From contig NZ_CP083582.1 of assembly GCF_020091585.1 (NCBI RefSeq), positions 4,278,001-4,342,000 on the forward strand: 64,000 bases of DNA, in the 5' to 3' direction. Shown here piece after piece: positions 35,079-44,540 of this stretch (position 1 is the stretch's first letter; the number at the start of each line of letters is the position of its first letter). The notes beneath the pieces are model-generated. The model had not been told where the DNA came from, ran no database searches, and was given only the letters and a program-made list of their open reading frames with translations. The position numbers and the translations under genes were made by a program. Origin of the DNA: Kovacikia minuta CCNUW1. Its GTDB lineage: Bacteria > Cyanobacteriota > Cyanobacteriia > Leptolyngbyales > Leptolyngbyaceae.

Positions 35079-35178
35079 ATACCAAATCAAATAGTCTTCG
35101 TGGCATATCAACATCCTGTAAGGGCGTTTGGCCAAACGCCCTTACCCGATCTGTCACGTTTTCAATTCAAATTGGTAT
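35079..35178. repeat. Nested palindrome with perfect 28-bp core
   Basis: The core at 35118-35145 is a perfect palindrome with arms GTAAGGGCGTTTGG and CCAAACGCCCTTAC. ATACCAA near 35079 and TTGGTAT near 35175 form an outer inverted pair. It lies in the gap between convergent holA and the binding-protein gene and may serve as terminator or be a miniature element. GCGTTTGGCCAAACGC-type palindromes are known dispersed repeats in cyanobacteria. Confidence 0.65.
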
Positions 35179-35251
35179 GAGAGTTTTGCCGCTGAGCCAT
35201 GAGGTGCAGTTTTCGGTTAAAAACTTCGATGCTTGCGTAAGTCCTAATCTC

Positions 35252-37042
35252 CTAATTCTCAGCAATTTTTAGTTCGTAAATATTCCAAAGGGAACCACGG
35301 CGATCGGCACTGGAGTATTGAACCCCTTGCACAAAATTCCGAATGGCAGAGATTCCCAGTGGGTTGATTAGATGAATAGCAGGTAATTGTTCTTGCACGA
35401 TCTGTTGGTATTTCGCGTAAATTTCCTTCCGCTTCTGTTCATCAAATTCGCGTGCACCTGCAATAAATAGGCGATCGATTTCTTTTTCCCAGTCAGACGC
35501 TTGCCAACCAATTAGGGGCGGCTGACCAGCCTGCGAACCTTGATTAAAACTGTGTAATCCACCTGTACTTTTCCAAACATTTGAACCATCATTGGGTTCA
35601 ACCCCACCGGTAAACCCTAATAGATAACAATCCCAATTCCTTGATACAGAAAGTTTTTCGACCAGCGTCCCAAAGCTAATGGGGGTGAAATCAACCTGCA
35701 TGCCAATTTTGCTCAAGTCTTGCTTAATTTGAGCTGCCATTTCTACCCGCGTTCTATTTTCTGCATTGGTTATCAGGTTAAACCGGATACGGTTCCCTTC
35801 TGCGTCCAACAGTTGACCACGGGAATTGTATTTAAACCCTGCCCCCAGGAGTAACTCTTTTGCTTTTTGAAGATTGTAGTCGTAAACCTTTAACCCTTCT
35901 TTTGGGGAAAGATAGTAGGGGCTTTGAACCGAGACGGGGGAGTTTTGGAGTTGGCCAATGCCCCGAAATGTATTATTCAACATTCTGGGGCGATCGATGG
36001 CGTAGGCAACAGCCTGACGGAATGCCAGTGTATTAAACCAGCCTGATTTAACTGGATCAACCAGTGGTTGATTTCTAGAATTTTTTGCCCGATTCAGGTT
36101 AAAAGAAATAAAGTTTGTCCCAGACGCAGGACCTCCACTATAGATCCTAAAATTACCCCGCTGTTCTTCCCGTTTCAGTAATGAAAAGTCGTCCGGACCT
36201 AAACCGAGTGCATCCAGTTCAGCAGAGCGAAATTTCAGCAGTTGCGTGTCCGTATTTTCGATAATTTGCCAGACAATTCGTTCGATATAGGGGAGTGGGT
36301 TACCCTGATTATCTCGCCGCCAGTAATGAGGATTGCGACGAAAAACAAGACGCTGGCTAGTTGTATAGTTTTCAATAAAGTAGGGACCATTTACAACCAA
36401 TTTTTTAGGATTTGTATCGGTTCCCCAAACCGATATGAATTGGGGGTTTCCTTTTGAATCATTCGTTGTGACGGATTCCCGTAAAACATGAGCCGGTAAA
36501 ATTGAGGTGCCTACCAGGGTGCGAAGAAAGGGAGAGAAGGGTTCTGGTAAAAGAAATTCAACCTGGCGATCGCTCAGTTTTTGTACCTTTGGAAGTGCCC
36601 CTTTTTCACCAATCCGTAAGCCATCCCGGACATCGGAGGGAATTTTTTCGTTTAAATAAATGTCATTAAAGGTGAAGGCAACATCCTCTGCCGTCAGGGG
36701 TTGTCCGTCTGACCATTTCAGTCCTTCCCGTAAGGTAAAAATATATTTTAATTTGTCATCAGAAAGGGTCCAGAATTCAGCCAGTTCCGGTTCAAGGTCA
36801 CTGGTAATTCCATTTTGATCCACCAAAAAGTCATCCGTAAAGATTGATACTGCGGGCCATTCCTGGCTCAAGGCGGGGTTAAATGTTTTGGGGTCTGACA
36901 GGGTCGTGACAACGTATTGAGAAACCTGTGCCGCATTAACTTTGAATGGTTGAAGACTACAGGCAGTCAGGCCGATCGCGCCAAACAAAATCAGTAGCAA
37001 CAAAACACTCCGCCTGACCACGTGAGAAATCAATGTAACCAT
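35252..37042 (-). CDS. Oligopeptide-type ABC transporter binding lipoprotein (copy B)
   Basis: 596 residues of the SBP_bac_5 (OppA/DppA) family. N-terminal lipoprotein signal VLLLLILFGAIGLTACSLQP, with the lipobox Cys. Domain features: LKWSDGQPLTAEDVAFTFND, FRRNPHYWRRDNQGN and AFRQAVAYAIDRPRML. It should be anchored outside the membrane and bind peptides or similar ligands. It is the downstream member of a tandem pair with the gene at 37119; their sequences are closely similar throughout. No permease or ATPase gene is next to them, so the transporter core is elsewhere. Confidence 0.88.
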   Translation of the reverse strand: MVTLISHVVRRSVLLLLILFGAIGLTACSLQPFKVNAAQVSQYVVTTLSDPKTFNPALSQEWPAVSIFTDDFLVDQNGITSDLEPELAEFWTLSDDKLKYIFTLREGLKWSDGQPLTAEDVAFTFNDIYLNEKIPSDVRDGLRIGEKGALPKVQKLSDRQVEFLLPEPFSPFLRTLVGTSILPAHVLRESVTTNDSKGNPQFISVWGTDTNPKKLVVNGPYFIENYTTSQRLVFRRNPHYWRRDNQGNPLPYIERIVWQIIENTDTQLLKFRSAELDALGLGPDDFSLLKREEQRGNFRIYSGGPASGTNFISFNLNRAKNSRNQPLVDPVKSGWFNTLAFRQAVAYAIDRPRMLNNTFRGIGQLQNSPVSVQSPYYLSPKEGLKVYDYNLQKAKELLLGAGFKYNSRGQLLDAEGNRIRFNLITNAENRTRVEMAAQIKQDLSKIGMQVDFTPISFGTLVEKLSVSRNWDCYLLGFTGGVEPNDGSNVWKSTGGLHSFNQGSQAGQPPLIGWQASDWEKEIDRLFIAGAREFDEQKRKEIYAKYQQIVQEQLPAIHLINPLGISAIRNFVQGVQYSSADRRGSLWNIYELKIAEN

Positions 37043-37118
37043 AAGCCAACACCTGTAGAATTTAGCTGTTTAGATTCCTGACGCTCTAATCAACCAGGGA
37101 TCTTGGGAAGTAACCTGT

Positions 37119-38897
37119 TTACTTCTTCACGAGCTTTAATTCATAAACATTCCAGAGTGAACCCCGGTTGTCTAAACCAGAAAACTGAATTCCTTCGATA
37201 AAATTGCGGGCAGCGGAAAGGGCGATCGGGGTAACTAAATGAATCACTGGCACCTGGTTTTGAACGACTTCCTGAAATTCAGCGTAGATCTTTTTCCGCT
37301 TATTCTCATCGAATTCTTTCGCCCCTGCAATGAATAGGCGATCGATCTCCTTCTCCCAATCAGACACGACCCATCCTTTAATCGGAGGTTGGCCGGGTTG
37401 GGGACCTTGATTAAAGTCGTGGGAAGCACCCGTGCTCATCCAGAAATTTGCCCCATCATTCGGCTCAACCCCTCCGGAGTAACTCAAGAAATACATGTCC
37501 CAACTCCGGTTGCCAATCTTTTCCACCAACACGTTGAAATCGACCGGATCTAAATCAAGCTGAATTCCAATTTGTTTCAAGTCCTGCTGCATTTGGGTTG
37601 CTATTGCCTGCCCATTTCTACTCCCTGCGGGCAACAGGAGCCTGAAACGAACCCGATTCCCTTGATCATCAAATAATTGTCCATTGGCGTTGTACTTAAA
37701 CCCAGCAGCCTGCAACAATTCCCTGGCTTTTTGAGGGTTGTGGTCGTAAACTTTTAGACCCTGTTTGGGAGAAAGGTAAAACGGGCTTTGTACGGAAATG
37801 GGAGAATTTTGTAACTCACCGATTCCGCGAAAAATGCTATCAATAATTTGTTCGCGGTTAAGGGAATAGGCGATCGCCTGCCGAAAAGCTTGAGTATTAA
37901 ACCAGCGAGATTTGATCGGATCAACGAACGGTTGTCCCTTAGAGTTTGTGGCTTTGTTTAAGTTAAACGCAATAAAGGTGGTACCGGATGCAGGTCCACC
38001 ATTGCGAATCGTAAATTCGCCCCGGTTTTCCTCATGCTTCAGCAGGGAAAAATCCTCCACCCGGAGTCCCAACAGATCCAACTCACCGGAACGAAATCGC
38101 AACACACGGGCATCGCTATTATCAATAATCTGGGCAACAATTCGCTCAATATAGGGCATCGGATTCCCCTCAGCATCTTTTCGCCAATAGTGAGGATTGC
38201 GTCGGTAAACCACCCGTTGACTGGTGGTATAACTTTCAAGCACGTAGGGGCCATTCGTTACGATCTGGGTTGGGTCAGTGCCCGTGTCCCAGGTGGAAAG
38301 AAATTTCAGATTTCCCTGGCTATCTTTTGTCAGGACTGAATCTCGCAATTTATGGGCAGGCAAGATATTTGCAACGGCGGTTGCCAAAAACGGAACAAAC
38401 GGTTCTGGCAAGGTAAACTCTACCTGGCGATCGCTGAGCTTTTTCACCGTTGGCAACGCCTGTTTTACCCCAATCCGCAGCGTATCGCGAGTTGGAGACG
38501 GAATTTTTTCGTTCAGGTAAACATCCTGATAGGTAAACACCACGTCGTCTGCTGTAAGCGGGTGGCCGTCCGACCACTTTAATCCTTCTCGCAACGTAAA
38601 AGTGATATGGGTTTTGTCTTCTGAAATCTTCCAGGACTCTGCCAGGGCAGGCATGACATCAGCCGTAAGCCCGTTTTGGTCAACAAGCCCCTCATAAGTT
38701 AGACCAAAAATGTTGGGAAAGGAACTATTGAGGGCGGAGTTAAACGTTTTGGGATCGGTGGTAGTACTAACAATCAATTGGGGAACCTGAGCCGCCTGAG
38801 TCTTAAAGTCTTGAGGATTGCAGGCTGTCAGGACGATCGCCCCTAGCAACACCAGCACCATCAAAAACCCCCGTTTGACCCAATTTGCCCAAGCCAT
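37119..38897 (-). CDS. Oligopeptide-type ABC transporter binding lipoprotein (copy A)
   Basis: 592 residues. Lipoprotein signal FLMVLVLLGAIVLTACNPQD with the lipobox Cys, then the SBP_bac_5 fold: LKWSDGHPLTADDVVFTYQD, YRRNPHYWRKDAEGN and AFRQAIAYSLNREQIIDSIF. It shares long identical stretches with the next gene (for example RGIGELQNSPISVQSPFYLS against RGIGQLQNSPVSVQSPYYLS), so the two arose by tandem duplication and have since diverged. The gap is 76 bp and they are probably co-transcribed. Ligand unknown. Confidence 0.88.
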   Translation of the reverse strand: MAWANWVKRGFLMVLVLLGAIVLTACNPQDFKTQAAQVPQLIVSTTTDPKTFNSALNSSFPNIFGLTYEGLVDQNGLTADVMPALAESWKISEDKTHITFTLREGLKWSDGHPLTADDVVFTYQDVYLNEKIPSPTRDTLRIGVKQALPTVKKLSDRQVEFTLPEPFVPFLATAVANILPAHKLRDSVLTKDSQGNLKFLSTWDTGTDPTQIVTNGPYVLESYTTSQRVVYRRNPHYWRKDAEGNPMPYIERIVAQIIDNSDARVLRFRSGELDLLGLRVEDFSLLKHEENRGEFTIRNGGPASGTTFIAFNLNKATNSKGQPFVDPIKSRWFNTQAFRQAIAYSLNREQIIDSIFRGIGELQNSPISVQSPFYLSPKQGLKVYDHNPQKARELLQAAGFKYNANGQLFDDQGNRVRFRLLLPAGSRNGQAIATQMQQDLKQIGIQLDLDPVDFNVLVEKIGNRSWDMYFLSYSGGVEPNDGANFWMSTGASHDFNQGPQPGQPPIKGWVVSDWEKEIDRLFIAGAKEFDENKRKKIYAEFQEVVQNQVPVIHLVTPIALSAARNFIEGIQFSGLDNRGSLWNVYELKLVKK

Positions 38898-39286
38898 AAA
38901 CCAGAACCCTTAGCATTCCTGTGCTATTCTCGCGCAAACTGATGGGGATTGGACGGATTTAGGAATGAGTGTACAAATAAATCCCAGGTTGAAGGGGGAT
39001 GGGGTGTGGGGTGTGGGGATGTTATTTTTCAGCGAGTCCCCTATTGCCGGAGGCAGGTGGTAGACGGCAGAGGGGCGGCGCAAATGTGGTATCTCAGGTA
39101 TCACCACTACGGAAAAATACTTGGTATAATCCATTCCGCTTGAGTCCAGGTTAGAGAAAAAGTTTTCCTGAAAGAGTCCTTAGTTCTAGTTCGTTTATTG
39201 ATTGATTCCAGATCTCGGTTGCCTCAAAAATCTGGAGATTTGAGCAGCAACTGCTACCGTATACTTCGCTTCCTTGCTTCGAGTGA
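38898..39286. other. Intergenic region with GGGGTGT repeat
   Basis: 389 bp between divergent genes. About 38992-39020 contains GGGGTGT heptamers. No gene or other site recognised. Confidence 0.5.
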
Positions 39287-40744
39287 ATGATGATGCAGGA
39301 AAAACGCTTGGACAAAACCTATCTTCTTGCTGCGATCGAAAAACTCAACCTCCGAATTAATCGATTAACCGTCACTCTGGCGCAGGTTCAGCGGGAAAAA
39401 GCGGAACTGGAAACGCTGTTAGAAGACTCGCAGGAACCCAACCCCGATGAACCAGGGGTAGAGGAACACTTGGAAGAAGTCCTACAGCACCAGGAAGATC
39501 CAGGTGAAGAATCGTTTGAACTGATTCTGGAAGCAGCACCAGTTGCCATCCTGGTGACTGAAATGGTTGATGGTACGGTTCTATACGCCAACAGTTCCTT
39601 TGCCAAAACTTTTGACGTTGCTCCCGAAGCTGTTCTGGGTTCCCGAACGGTCGATTTCTACTTCGATCCCACAGAACGACAGAAAGTACTGGCGATTTTT
39701 GCCAAAGAAAGGCGGGTGCAAAATTATGAGCTTCAGTGCAAAAAACCAGATGGCACACCTGTTTGGGTCATTTTTTCGCTGCGTCCGTTTCTGTTCCACG
39801 GCAAGCCAACGCTCCTGATTGCCCTCTGCGACATTACCGATCGCAAACAGGCGGAGGAAGCGCTCAAACAAACCAGGGATGAACTCCAGGCAATCCTCAA
39901 TGCGATCCCTGGAGCAGTCTCCTGGATTGACTCCAACGGGTGCTACCTGGGTGTGAAACAACAGTTGGCAGATACCTTTAACCTCTCTCCGATGACATTT
40001 GTGGGCCAGGAAGTCGGTTTTTTGGGCAGCAGCCCCCAGTACGTGAACTTTATCCGCCAGTTCCTGGAGAGCCAGGAAGCGTCTGCATCCCAGGTAGTCG
40101 AGATGCAGGTAGACCAGGGACAACAGTATTATTTGATCGTTGCTCAAAAATATCGACAGGGAAAAGAAATTGTTTCCGTTGGGATTGATATCACAGAACG
40201 AAAACAAGCGGAGGAATCCCTGCGAATTGCGGAGGAGAATTATCGCAGTATTTTTGAAAATGCGGTAGAAGGAATTTTCCAGACGACTCCCAATGGGCAA
40301 TATATCCGGGTGAACCCAGCGATGGCAAGAATGCATGGGTACGACTCGCCCCAGGACATGATTGCCAACATTACCGAAATTGATCAACAAATCTACGTCC
40401 ATCCCCAAAAACGACAGGAGTTTAAGCGTCTGCTGGAGGCACAGGGCGAAGTGAAGGGGGTGGAATATCAGGTTTACCGTCGGGATGGCAGTATTTTTTG
40501 GGTTTGCGAGTCGGCGCGGGCAGTGCGCGATGCCAATGGCAAAGTGCTGTACTACGAAGGAACCAGCATTGAGGTGACTGAGCGCAAGCTGCAAGAAGAA
40601 GCCCTGAAGCGCCAGTTAGAACTGCTGCAACTCGAAATTGACCAGACAAAGCGGGAACGCCAGGTCGCTGAAATTATTCAGTCCAATTACTTTAAGGAAT
40701 TGCAAGCAGAAGTCGATCGCCTGCAACGGTGGGATAACGACTGA
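39287..40744 (+). CDS. PAS-domain protein with three PAS modules and no output domain
   Basis: 485 residues. An N-terminal coiled coil (about 8-50, INRLTVTLAQVQREKAELET) and an acidic linker lead to three PAS/PAC units: about 75-190 (FELILEAAPVAILVTEMVDG to LLIALCDITDRKQAEE), 195-305 (ILNAIPGAVSWIDSNGCYLG to VSVGIDITERKQAEE) and 310-435 (YRSIFENAVEGIFQTTPNGQ to YYEGTSIEVTERKLQEE). A final coiled coil ends the protein. No kinase, GGDEF or other catalytic domain follows, so it is probably a sensor or scaffold that signals through a partner. Any of three adjacent ATG codons (39287, 39290, 39293) may start it. Confidence 0.88.
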   Translation: MMMQEKRLDKTYLLAAIEKLNLRINRLTVTLAQVQREKAELETLLEDSQEPNPDEPGVEEHLEEVLQHQEDPGEESFELILEAAPVAILVTEMVDGTVLYANSSFAKTFDVAPEAVLGSRTVDFYFDPTERQKVLAIFAKERRVQNYELQCKKPDGTPVWVIFSLRPFLFHGKPTLLIALCDITDRKQAEEALKQTRDELQAILNAIPGAVSWIDSNGCYLGVKQQLADTFNLSPMTFVGQEVGFLGSSPQYVNFIRQFLESQEASASQVVEMQVDQGQQYYLIVAQKYRQGKEIVSVGIDITERKQAEESLRIAEENYRSIFENAVEGIFQTTPNGQYIRVNPAMARMHGYDSPQDMIANITEIDQQIYVHPQKRQEFKRLLEAQGEVKGVEYQVYRRDGSIFWVCESARAVRDANGKVLYYEGTSIEVTERKLQEEALKRQLELLQLEIDQTKRERQVAEIIQSNYFKELQAEVDRLQRWDND

Positions 40745-40753
40745 AGGGAAACA

Positions 40754-42673
40754 TTACTTTCGCCCATTTGTAGGGGCAAGTTTGGCTGGCGGCGGTTGCC
40801 CCTTCATGCGTTCAAAACTAAGGGCAGTGACTCCCCCCGTTACCAGCAGAATGCCAATAATTTGAACCCATTGCAGCGGGCTTTGAATGATCAACCAGGC
40901 AAGGAAAGCGGTCATCACAGGACCGCTGGAGGCAATAATGGAAGCGCGGGCGGCTCCCATAAACCGAACACCAAAGTTATTGGCCAGGTAACCAACCAGC
41001 GTCAGGGCACCCAAAATAACCCCACCCCAGAAGAACCCCTGCGGATCGGTAACCTGAACCCCCAGATCAACGGGAGATAGGGTCAGAATCAGGCTGGTGA
41101 GAACGAAAATGGTAAAAAACTGAACCAGACTGACCGGAATTGGGTGCAGCTTTTTGAACCCCAGTTGCATGAACACCAGGTATAAAGCAAAGGCAATCCC
41201 CGCCAGGACGGCAGTCATTACCCCAGCCCCAGTCGCATTGCTGGACAGGGAGGAGTTTGGCAGTGCAGTCAGAATCACACCCAGGGAAATCGTCCCCATG
41301 ACGATCCATCGCAGCGTCGTGGGACGATCGCCAAACAAAAACCACGCCAGAGGGACGGTCACAATCGGGTACATAAACAGAATGGTTACCGCTGGACCTG
41401 CTCCAATCTTGCCGATCGCAATATAAATCAGAATTTGGGACAGAAACAAAAAGAAACCACTGCCCAAAACATTAAACAAAGGCCCACGATCGGGGTTTGA
41501 AGTAAATCGCTTGATGTCTCTCCAAACTGCCGGGTAAAGAAACATGGCAACCGGAATCATCAGTGGCAACACCACCAACATCCGCAACCATAGGATTAAA
41601 AGTGAATTTCCTAAGGAAGTGATATTAATCACTCCGCCCAACTGAAACGATCGCAGAACCGTACTTTCATTGCCAATAATCCGAACTACCACATTGTGAA
41701 CCGAAAGTGCCACCGTTGAAAGCAGCACCAGAGCCAATCCCAACTGGAAGTGGGAGATTTCCCTTTTAGCTTTTTTGGGGAGTGGTAGGGGGGCACCTGG
41801 AAACTCCAGGGGAATGGGTGTAGCGGTTTGGGGCAGATCCTGAGAATCCCGCAACTGGGTTCGATTGTCATCTACCAGATGAGCCGGAGAACCATTTCTG
41901 GGGTCGTCCAGGTTGTCAAATTGGGAAGGAACTGAATAACTATCCCTGGGAGACGCAGAGGGATAGGGAGGCTCTGAAGAGGGATAATTTTCCTCCACCG
42001 CTGAAGGATAGCGCGTCTCGGTCGTTGAATTGCTATCTCCTCTCAGGACGGTTGGAGCCGAGCCAGAGAAGTCCATGGACTCAGCCTGAAGTTGCTCCCG
42101 CAGTCGGGTAATCAACGCTTCTAGAATGGTTTCTCCCTGCTGCTCCAGACTATGCATCCGGCTAATTTGCTGGGAAAGAGAACTCTGGTAGCTGTCCAGT
42201 TCCTGCTGGAGCGTCTTGAAGGTATTGCTGAAGGTTGTATCTAAGGATGCCAGTAAGCGATGGGCATTCTCGCTATACCCATTCGCCGCCGAAATTGCAG
42301 TTGGACTTGCCGCCGGGTTGACTGACGCCTGCTGGGGAACGGCAATTTGATTCAGCCGCTCCATAATTTGAGCCTGCAAATGAACTGCCAAAATCTGAGC
42401 TAATTGCTTTGCCCAGAGCTGCTGCTGGGCACTTTGTTGCTGGGACAAAGATTCTAGCTGCCGAGATTGCAACGCCCGATGATAGGCTTGCAGTTTCTCA
42501 ATATCCGACATCAGACGGGACTTTTCCGCCTGTAACCGTGTAACTTCTTGAGAAAGCTGGACAATCAATCCCTGATGCAGGCTCTTCAAATCTTGACTAA
42601 CCGTTTGCAGGATTTTTTCGACTGTCCGAGCATCCTCAATGCCTGTTTCCGATCGATCACCCAGTTGCCCCAT
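40754..42673 (-). CDS. EamA/DMT-type transporter fused to an N-terminal coiled coil
   Basis: 639 residues. Residues about 15-190 are soluble and coiled-coil forming (LSQEVTRLQAEKSRLMSDIE; QTLQQEL-like heptads), 190-290 are Ser/Pro-rich and disordered, and about 300-630 contain about ten membrane spans in two EamA repeats (LALVLLSTVALSVHNVVVRI; GAARASIIASSGPVMTAFLA). The transporter half resembles drug/metabolite exporters. The long cytosolic coiled coil is unusual for this family and may attach the transporter to another protein or to itself. The last codons overlap a GTAGGGGC repeat motif. Substrate unknown. Confidence 0.85.
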   Translation of the reverse strand: MGQLGDRSETGIEDARTVEKILQTVSQDLKSLHQGLIVQLSQEVTRLQAEKSRLMSDIEKLQAYHRALQSRQLESLSQQQSAQQQLWAKQLAQILAVHLQAQIMERLNQIAVPQQASVNPAASPTAISAANGYSENAHRLLASLDTTFSNTFKTLQQELDSYQSSLSQQISRMHSLEQQGETILEALITRLREQLQAESMDFSGSAPTVLRGDSNSTTETRYPSAVEENYPSSEPPYPSASPRDSYSVPSQFDNLDDPRNGSPAHLVDDNRTQLRDSQDLPQTATPIPLEFPGAPLPLPKKAKREISHFQLGLALVLLSTVALSVHNVVVRIIGNESTVLRSFQLGGVINITSLGNSLLILWLRMLVVLPLMIPVAMFLYPAVWRDIKRFTSNPDRGPLFNVLGSGFFLFLSQILIYIAIGKIGAGPAVTILFMYPIVTVPLAWFLFGDRPTTLRWIVMGTISLGVILTALPNSSLSSNATGAGVMTAVLAGIAFALYLVFMQLGFKKLHPIPVSLVQFFTIFVLTSLILTLSPVDLGVQVTDPQGFFWGGVILGALTLVGYLANNFGVRFMGAARASIIASSGPVMTAFLAWLIIQSPLQWVQIIGILLVTGGVTALSFERMKGQPPPAKLAPTNGRK

Positions 42674-42965
42674 GAATGGCTCCTATCCTCTGCCAGATCT
42701 AGTGACAGTTAAACGTACAAGTAAGAATTTTCAGCATACTGCTGTCAGTATTCCCAGGTGAATTGTCAAACTCATGCTTCAATTCAAACGATCCGTTCCT
42801 ACGTTACTCTCCCTGACAAGAAACGAACGTCAAATTTGGCAAAATCTTAAACCGGAAGCCCTGACAGAGAACAAGCAAGTCGCAGGAATTAGGAGACAAT
42901 TCCTGTGGCTACTTCTATATCAGAAGGATATATCTAAATTCCGGTGATCGCACCGCGAATTCACG

Positions 42966-44360
42966 CTAATTCAGAAAATCGCTCAAGAACTGGAGCATCA
43001 CAAATATTCCGGCTCCCAGGGCAGCGGCGATTGGAATCGTAACAACCCACGCCAACCCGACTGATCGTAACGTCCCAAAGCTGATCGCTCCCGAATTTTG
43101 AACCAACCCGATGCCAACGACACCACCCACCAGCGCATGGGAAGTGGAAACCGGCAAACCCAACCGGGATGCTACCAGGATGGTAACTGCCGTTGCCAGT
43201 TCGGCGCAAAAGCCCCCACTCGGTTGCAAGGGAATAATTCCTTCACCAATCGTGGCGATCACTTTTTTGCCCCAGACTGCAAGCCCTGCAACAATTCCGA
43301 TCCCCCCCAGAACCAGAATCCACAGCGGCACCTGAAAGCCAGCCAGGGGAACAGAATCGGTGCGATGGATGTACGCGATCGCCGCTAGCGGTGCGATCGC
43401 GTTTCCCACATCATTAGAGCCGTGAGCAAAAGCAACGAAGCAGGCACTCAGGAGTTGATAGCGGGCGAACAGAGGTTCGGGGGATGGGGCGTAGGGTGGG
43501 GGGTGTAGGGTGGGGGGTGGGGGGGAATCTTGAATTTTGAATTTTGAATTTTGAATTGAAGCTAAATAGGGAGTGGGGAGTAGGGAGTGGAGAGTAGGGA
43601 ATGAATTGTCTCCCCCATCTCCCCCACCTTCTGCCTCCTGCCCTCTGCCCTCTGCCCTCTGCCTTCCTTCCAACTGTCTCCAGCTATTCAACGTCAGCCC
43701 GATCGCTGCGATCGCTCCAATTCCCAATGAAACCGTGTGGGAGGGTAACCGTAGGGATGCAAAGAATCGCGTCTCCACCAGGGTAGGCAGAACAATCACA
43801 CCAAAGGCAGCCAGGAGAGCCACACTCAGCCAGGGAATCCATTCCTGAAGCTGGGCGATCGGATCGGTTTGGTCGAGAATCCAGCGTTTGATCTGGCTGT
43901 AGATGAGGGCTGCGATCGCTCCGCTGACGACTGGCGTAACCACCCATGTCAGAGAGATCACTCCCAGCGACTGCCAATCGACTGCCTGGGTTCCGACTGC
44001 AATGCAGGCAAATCCAGCGATCGCGCCCACCACCGCATGGGAAGAGGAAACAGGCAAACCCAAGAATGTGGCGATATTGAGCCAGACTCCACAGGCAATT
44101 AATACCGCAACCATGCCCATCAACAAAACCTGGGGAGTTTCAACAAACAGGTTTGGGTTGGCAATTTGGGTGGCGATCGTCGCAGACACCTGCTGCCCAA
44201 ACAGCACGGCTCCTGTGAACTCCAGCACACCCGCAATCACCAACGCCTGCCGCAGGGTGACTGCCTTCGACCCAACCGAGGTGCCCATCGAGTTGGCAAC
44301 ATCATTTGCACCAAGATTCCAGGCAAGATAGAAGGCAACCAGGCTGGTGAAAAATAGCAT
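42966..44360 (-). CDS. PiT-family inorganic phosphate transporter with in-frame repeat insert
   Basis: 464 residues. Both PiT signatures are present: LAWNLGANDVANSMGTSVGS in the N-terminal half and FVAFAHGSNDVGNAIAPLAA in the C-terminal half, each followed by helices with LPVSSSHA or LPVSTSHA. It is an inner-membrane symporter for phosphate. Residues about 229-298 of the central cytoplasmic loop are encoded by heptanucleotide repeats ([39 protein letters not shown]). Hydrophilic central loops vary in this family, so activity may be unaffected. There is no pst or pho gene next to it; the PstS-like gene lies 15 kb left. Confidence 0.92.
   Translation of the reverse strand: MLFFTSLVAFYLAWNLGANDVANSMGTSVGSKAVTLRQALVIAGVLEFTGAVLFGQQVSATIATQIANPNLFVETPQVLLMGMVAVLIACGVWLNIATFLGLPVSSSHAVVGAIAGFACIAVGTQAVDWQSLGVISLTWVVTPVVSGAIAALIYSQIKRWILDQTDPIAQLQEWIPWLSVALLAAFGVIVLPTLVETRFFASLRLPSHTVSLGIGAIAAIGLTLNSWRQLEGRQRAEGRGQEAEGGGDGGDNSFPTLHSLLPTPYLASIQNSKFKIQDSPPPPTLHPPPYAPSPEPLFARYQLLSACFVAFAHGSNDVGNAIAPLAAIAYIHRTDSVPLAGFQVPLWILVLGGIGIVAGLAVWGKKVIATIGEGIIPLQPSGGFCAELATAVTILVASRLGLPVSTSHALVGGVVGIGLVQNSGAISFGTLRSVGLAWVVTIPIAAALGAGIFVMLQFLSDFLN
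43475..43680 (-). repeat. Composite heptanucleotide repeat inside the PiT gene
   Basis: Reading in the gene's direction: CAGAGGG units, CTCCCCA/CTACTCC units, AAAATTC units, then CACCCCC/CACCCTA units. Block order (G-rich, AAAATTC, C-rich) and polarity relative to the gene are the same as in queA. Confidence 0.9.
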
Positions 44361-44445
44361 GTTACAGCCATCCGATTTAAATCATGAACATCGTTGATTT
44401 CGGGAGTTATTAACCCGGCAATATTTGATCTGGCACTCCGAACCA

Positions 44446-44540
44446 GCCCTCATCCCCCAACCCCTTCTCCCACAAAAGGAGAAGGAGAGCCGGATTGAAA
44501 GTCCTTCTCCCATTTTGGGAGAGGGATTTAGGGTGAGGGC
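44446..44540. repeat. MITE-like palindromic repeat
   Basis: GCCCTCATCCCCCAACCCC at the left is an imperfect inverted copy of GGGATTTAGGGTGAGGGC at the right. Inner hairpins CTTCTCC with GGAGAAG, and TCTCCCA with TGGGAGA, lie between. This type of repeat is widespread in cyanobacterial intergenic DNA. It has no coding capacity. Confidence 0.65.

Noticed and set aside
39581-40594. 337-codon open frame antisense to the PAS gene
   Set aside because: It lies wholly opposite a well-supported gene and its product is rich in His, Cys and Phe with no domain. It is a shadow frame.
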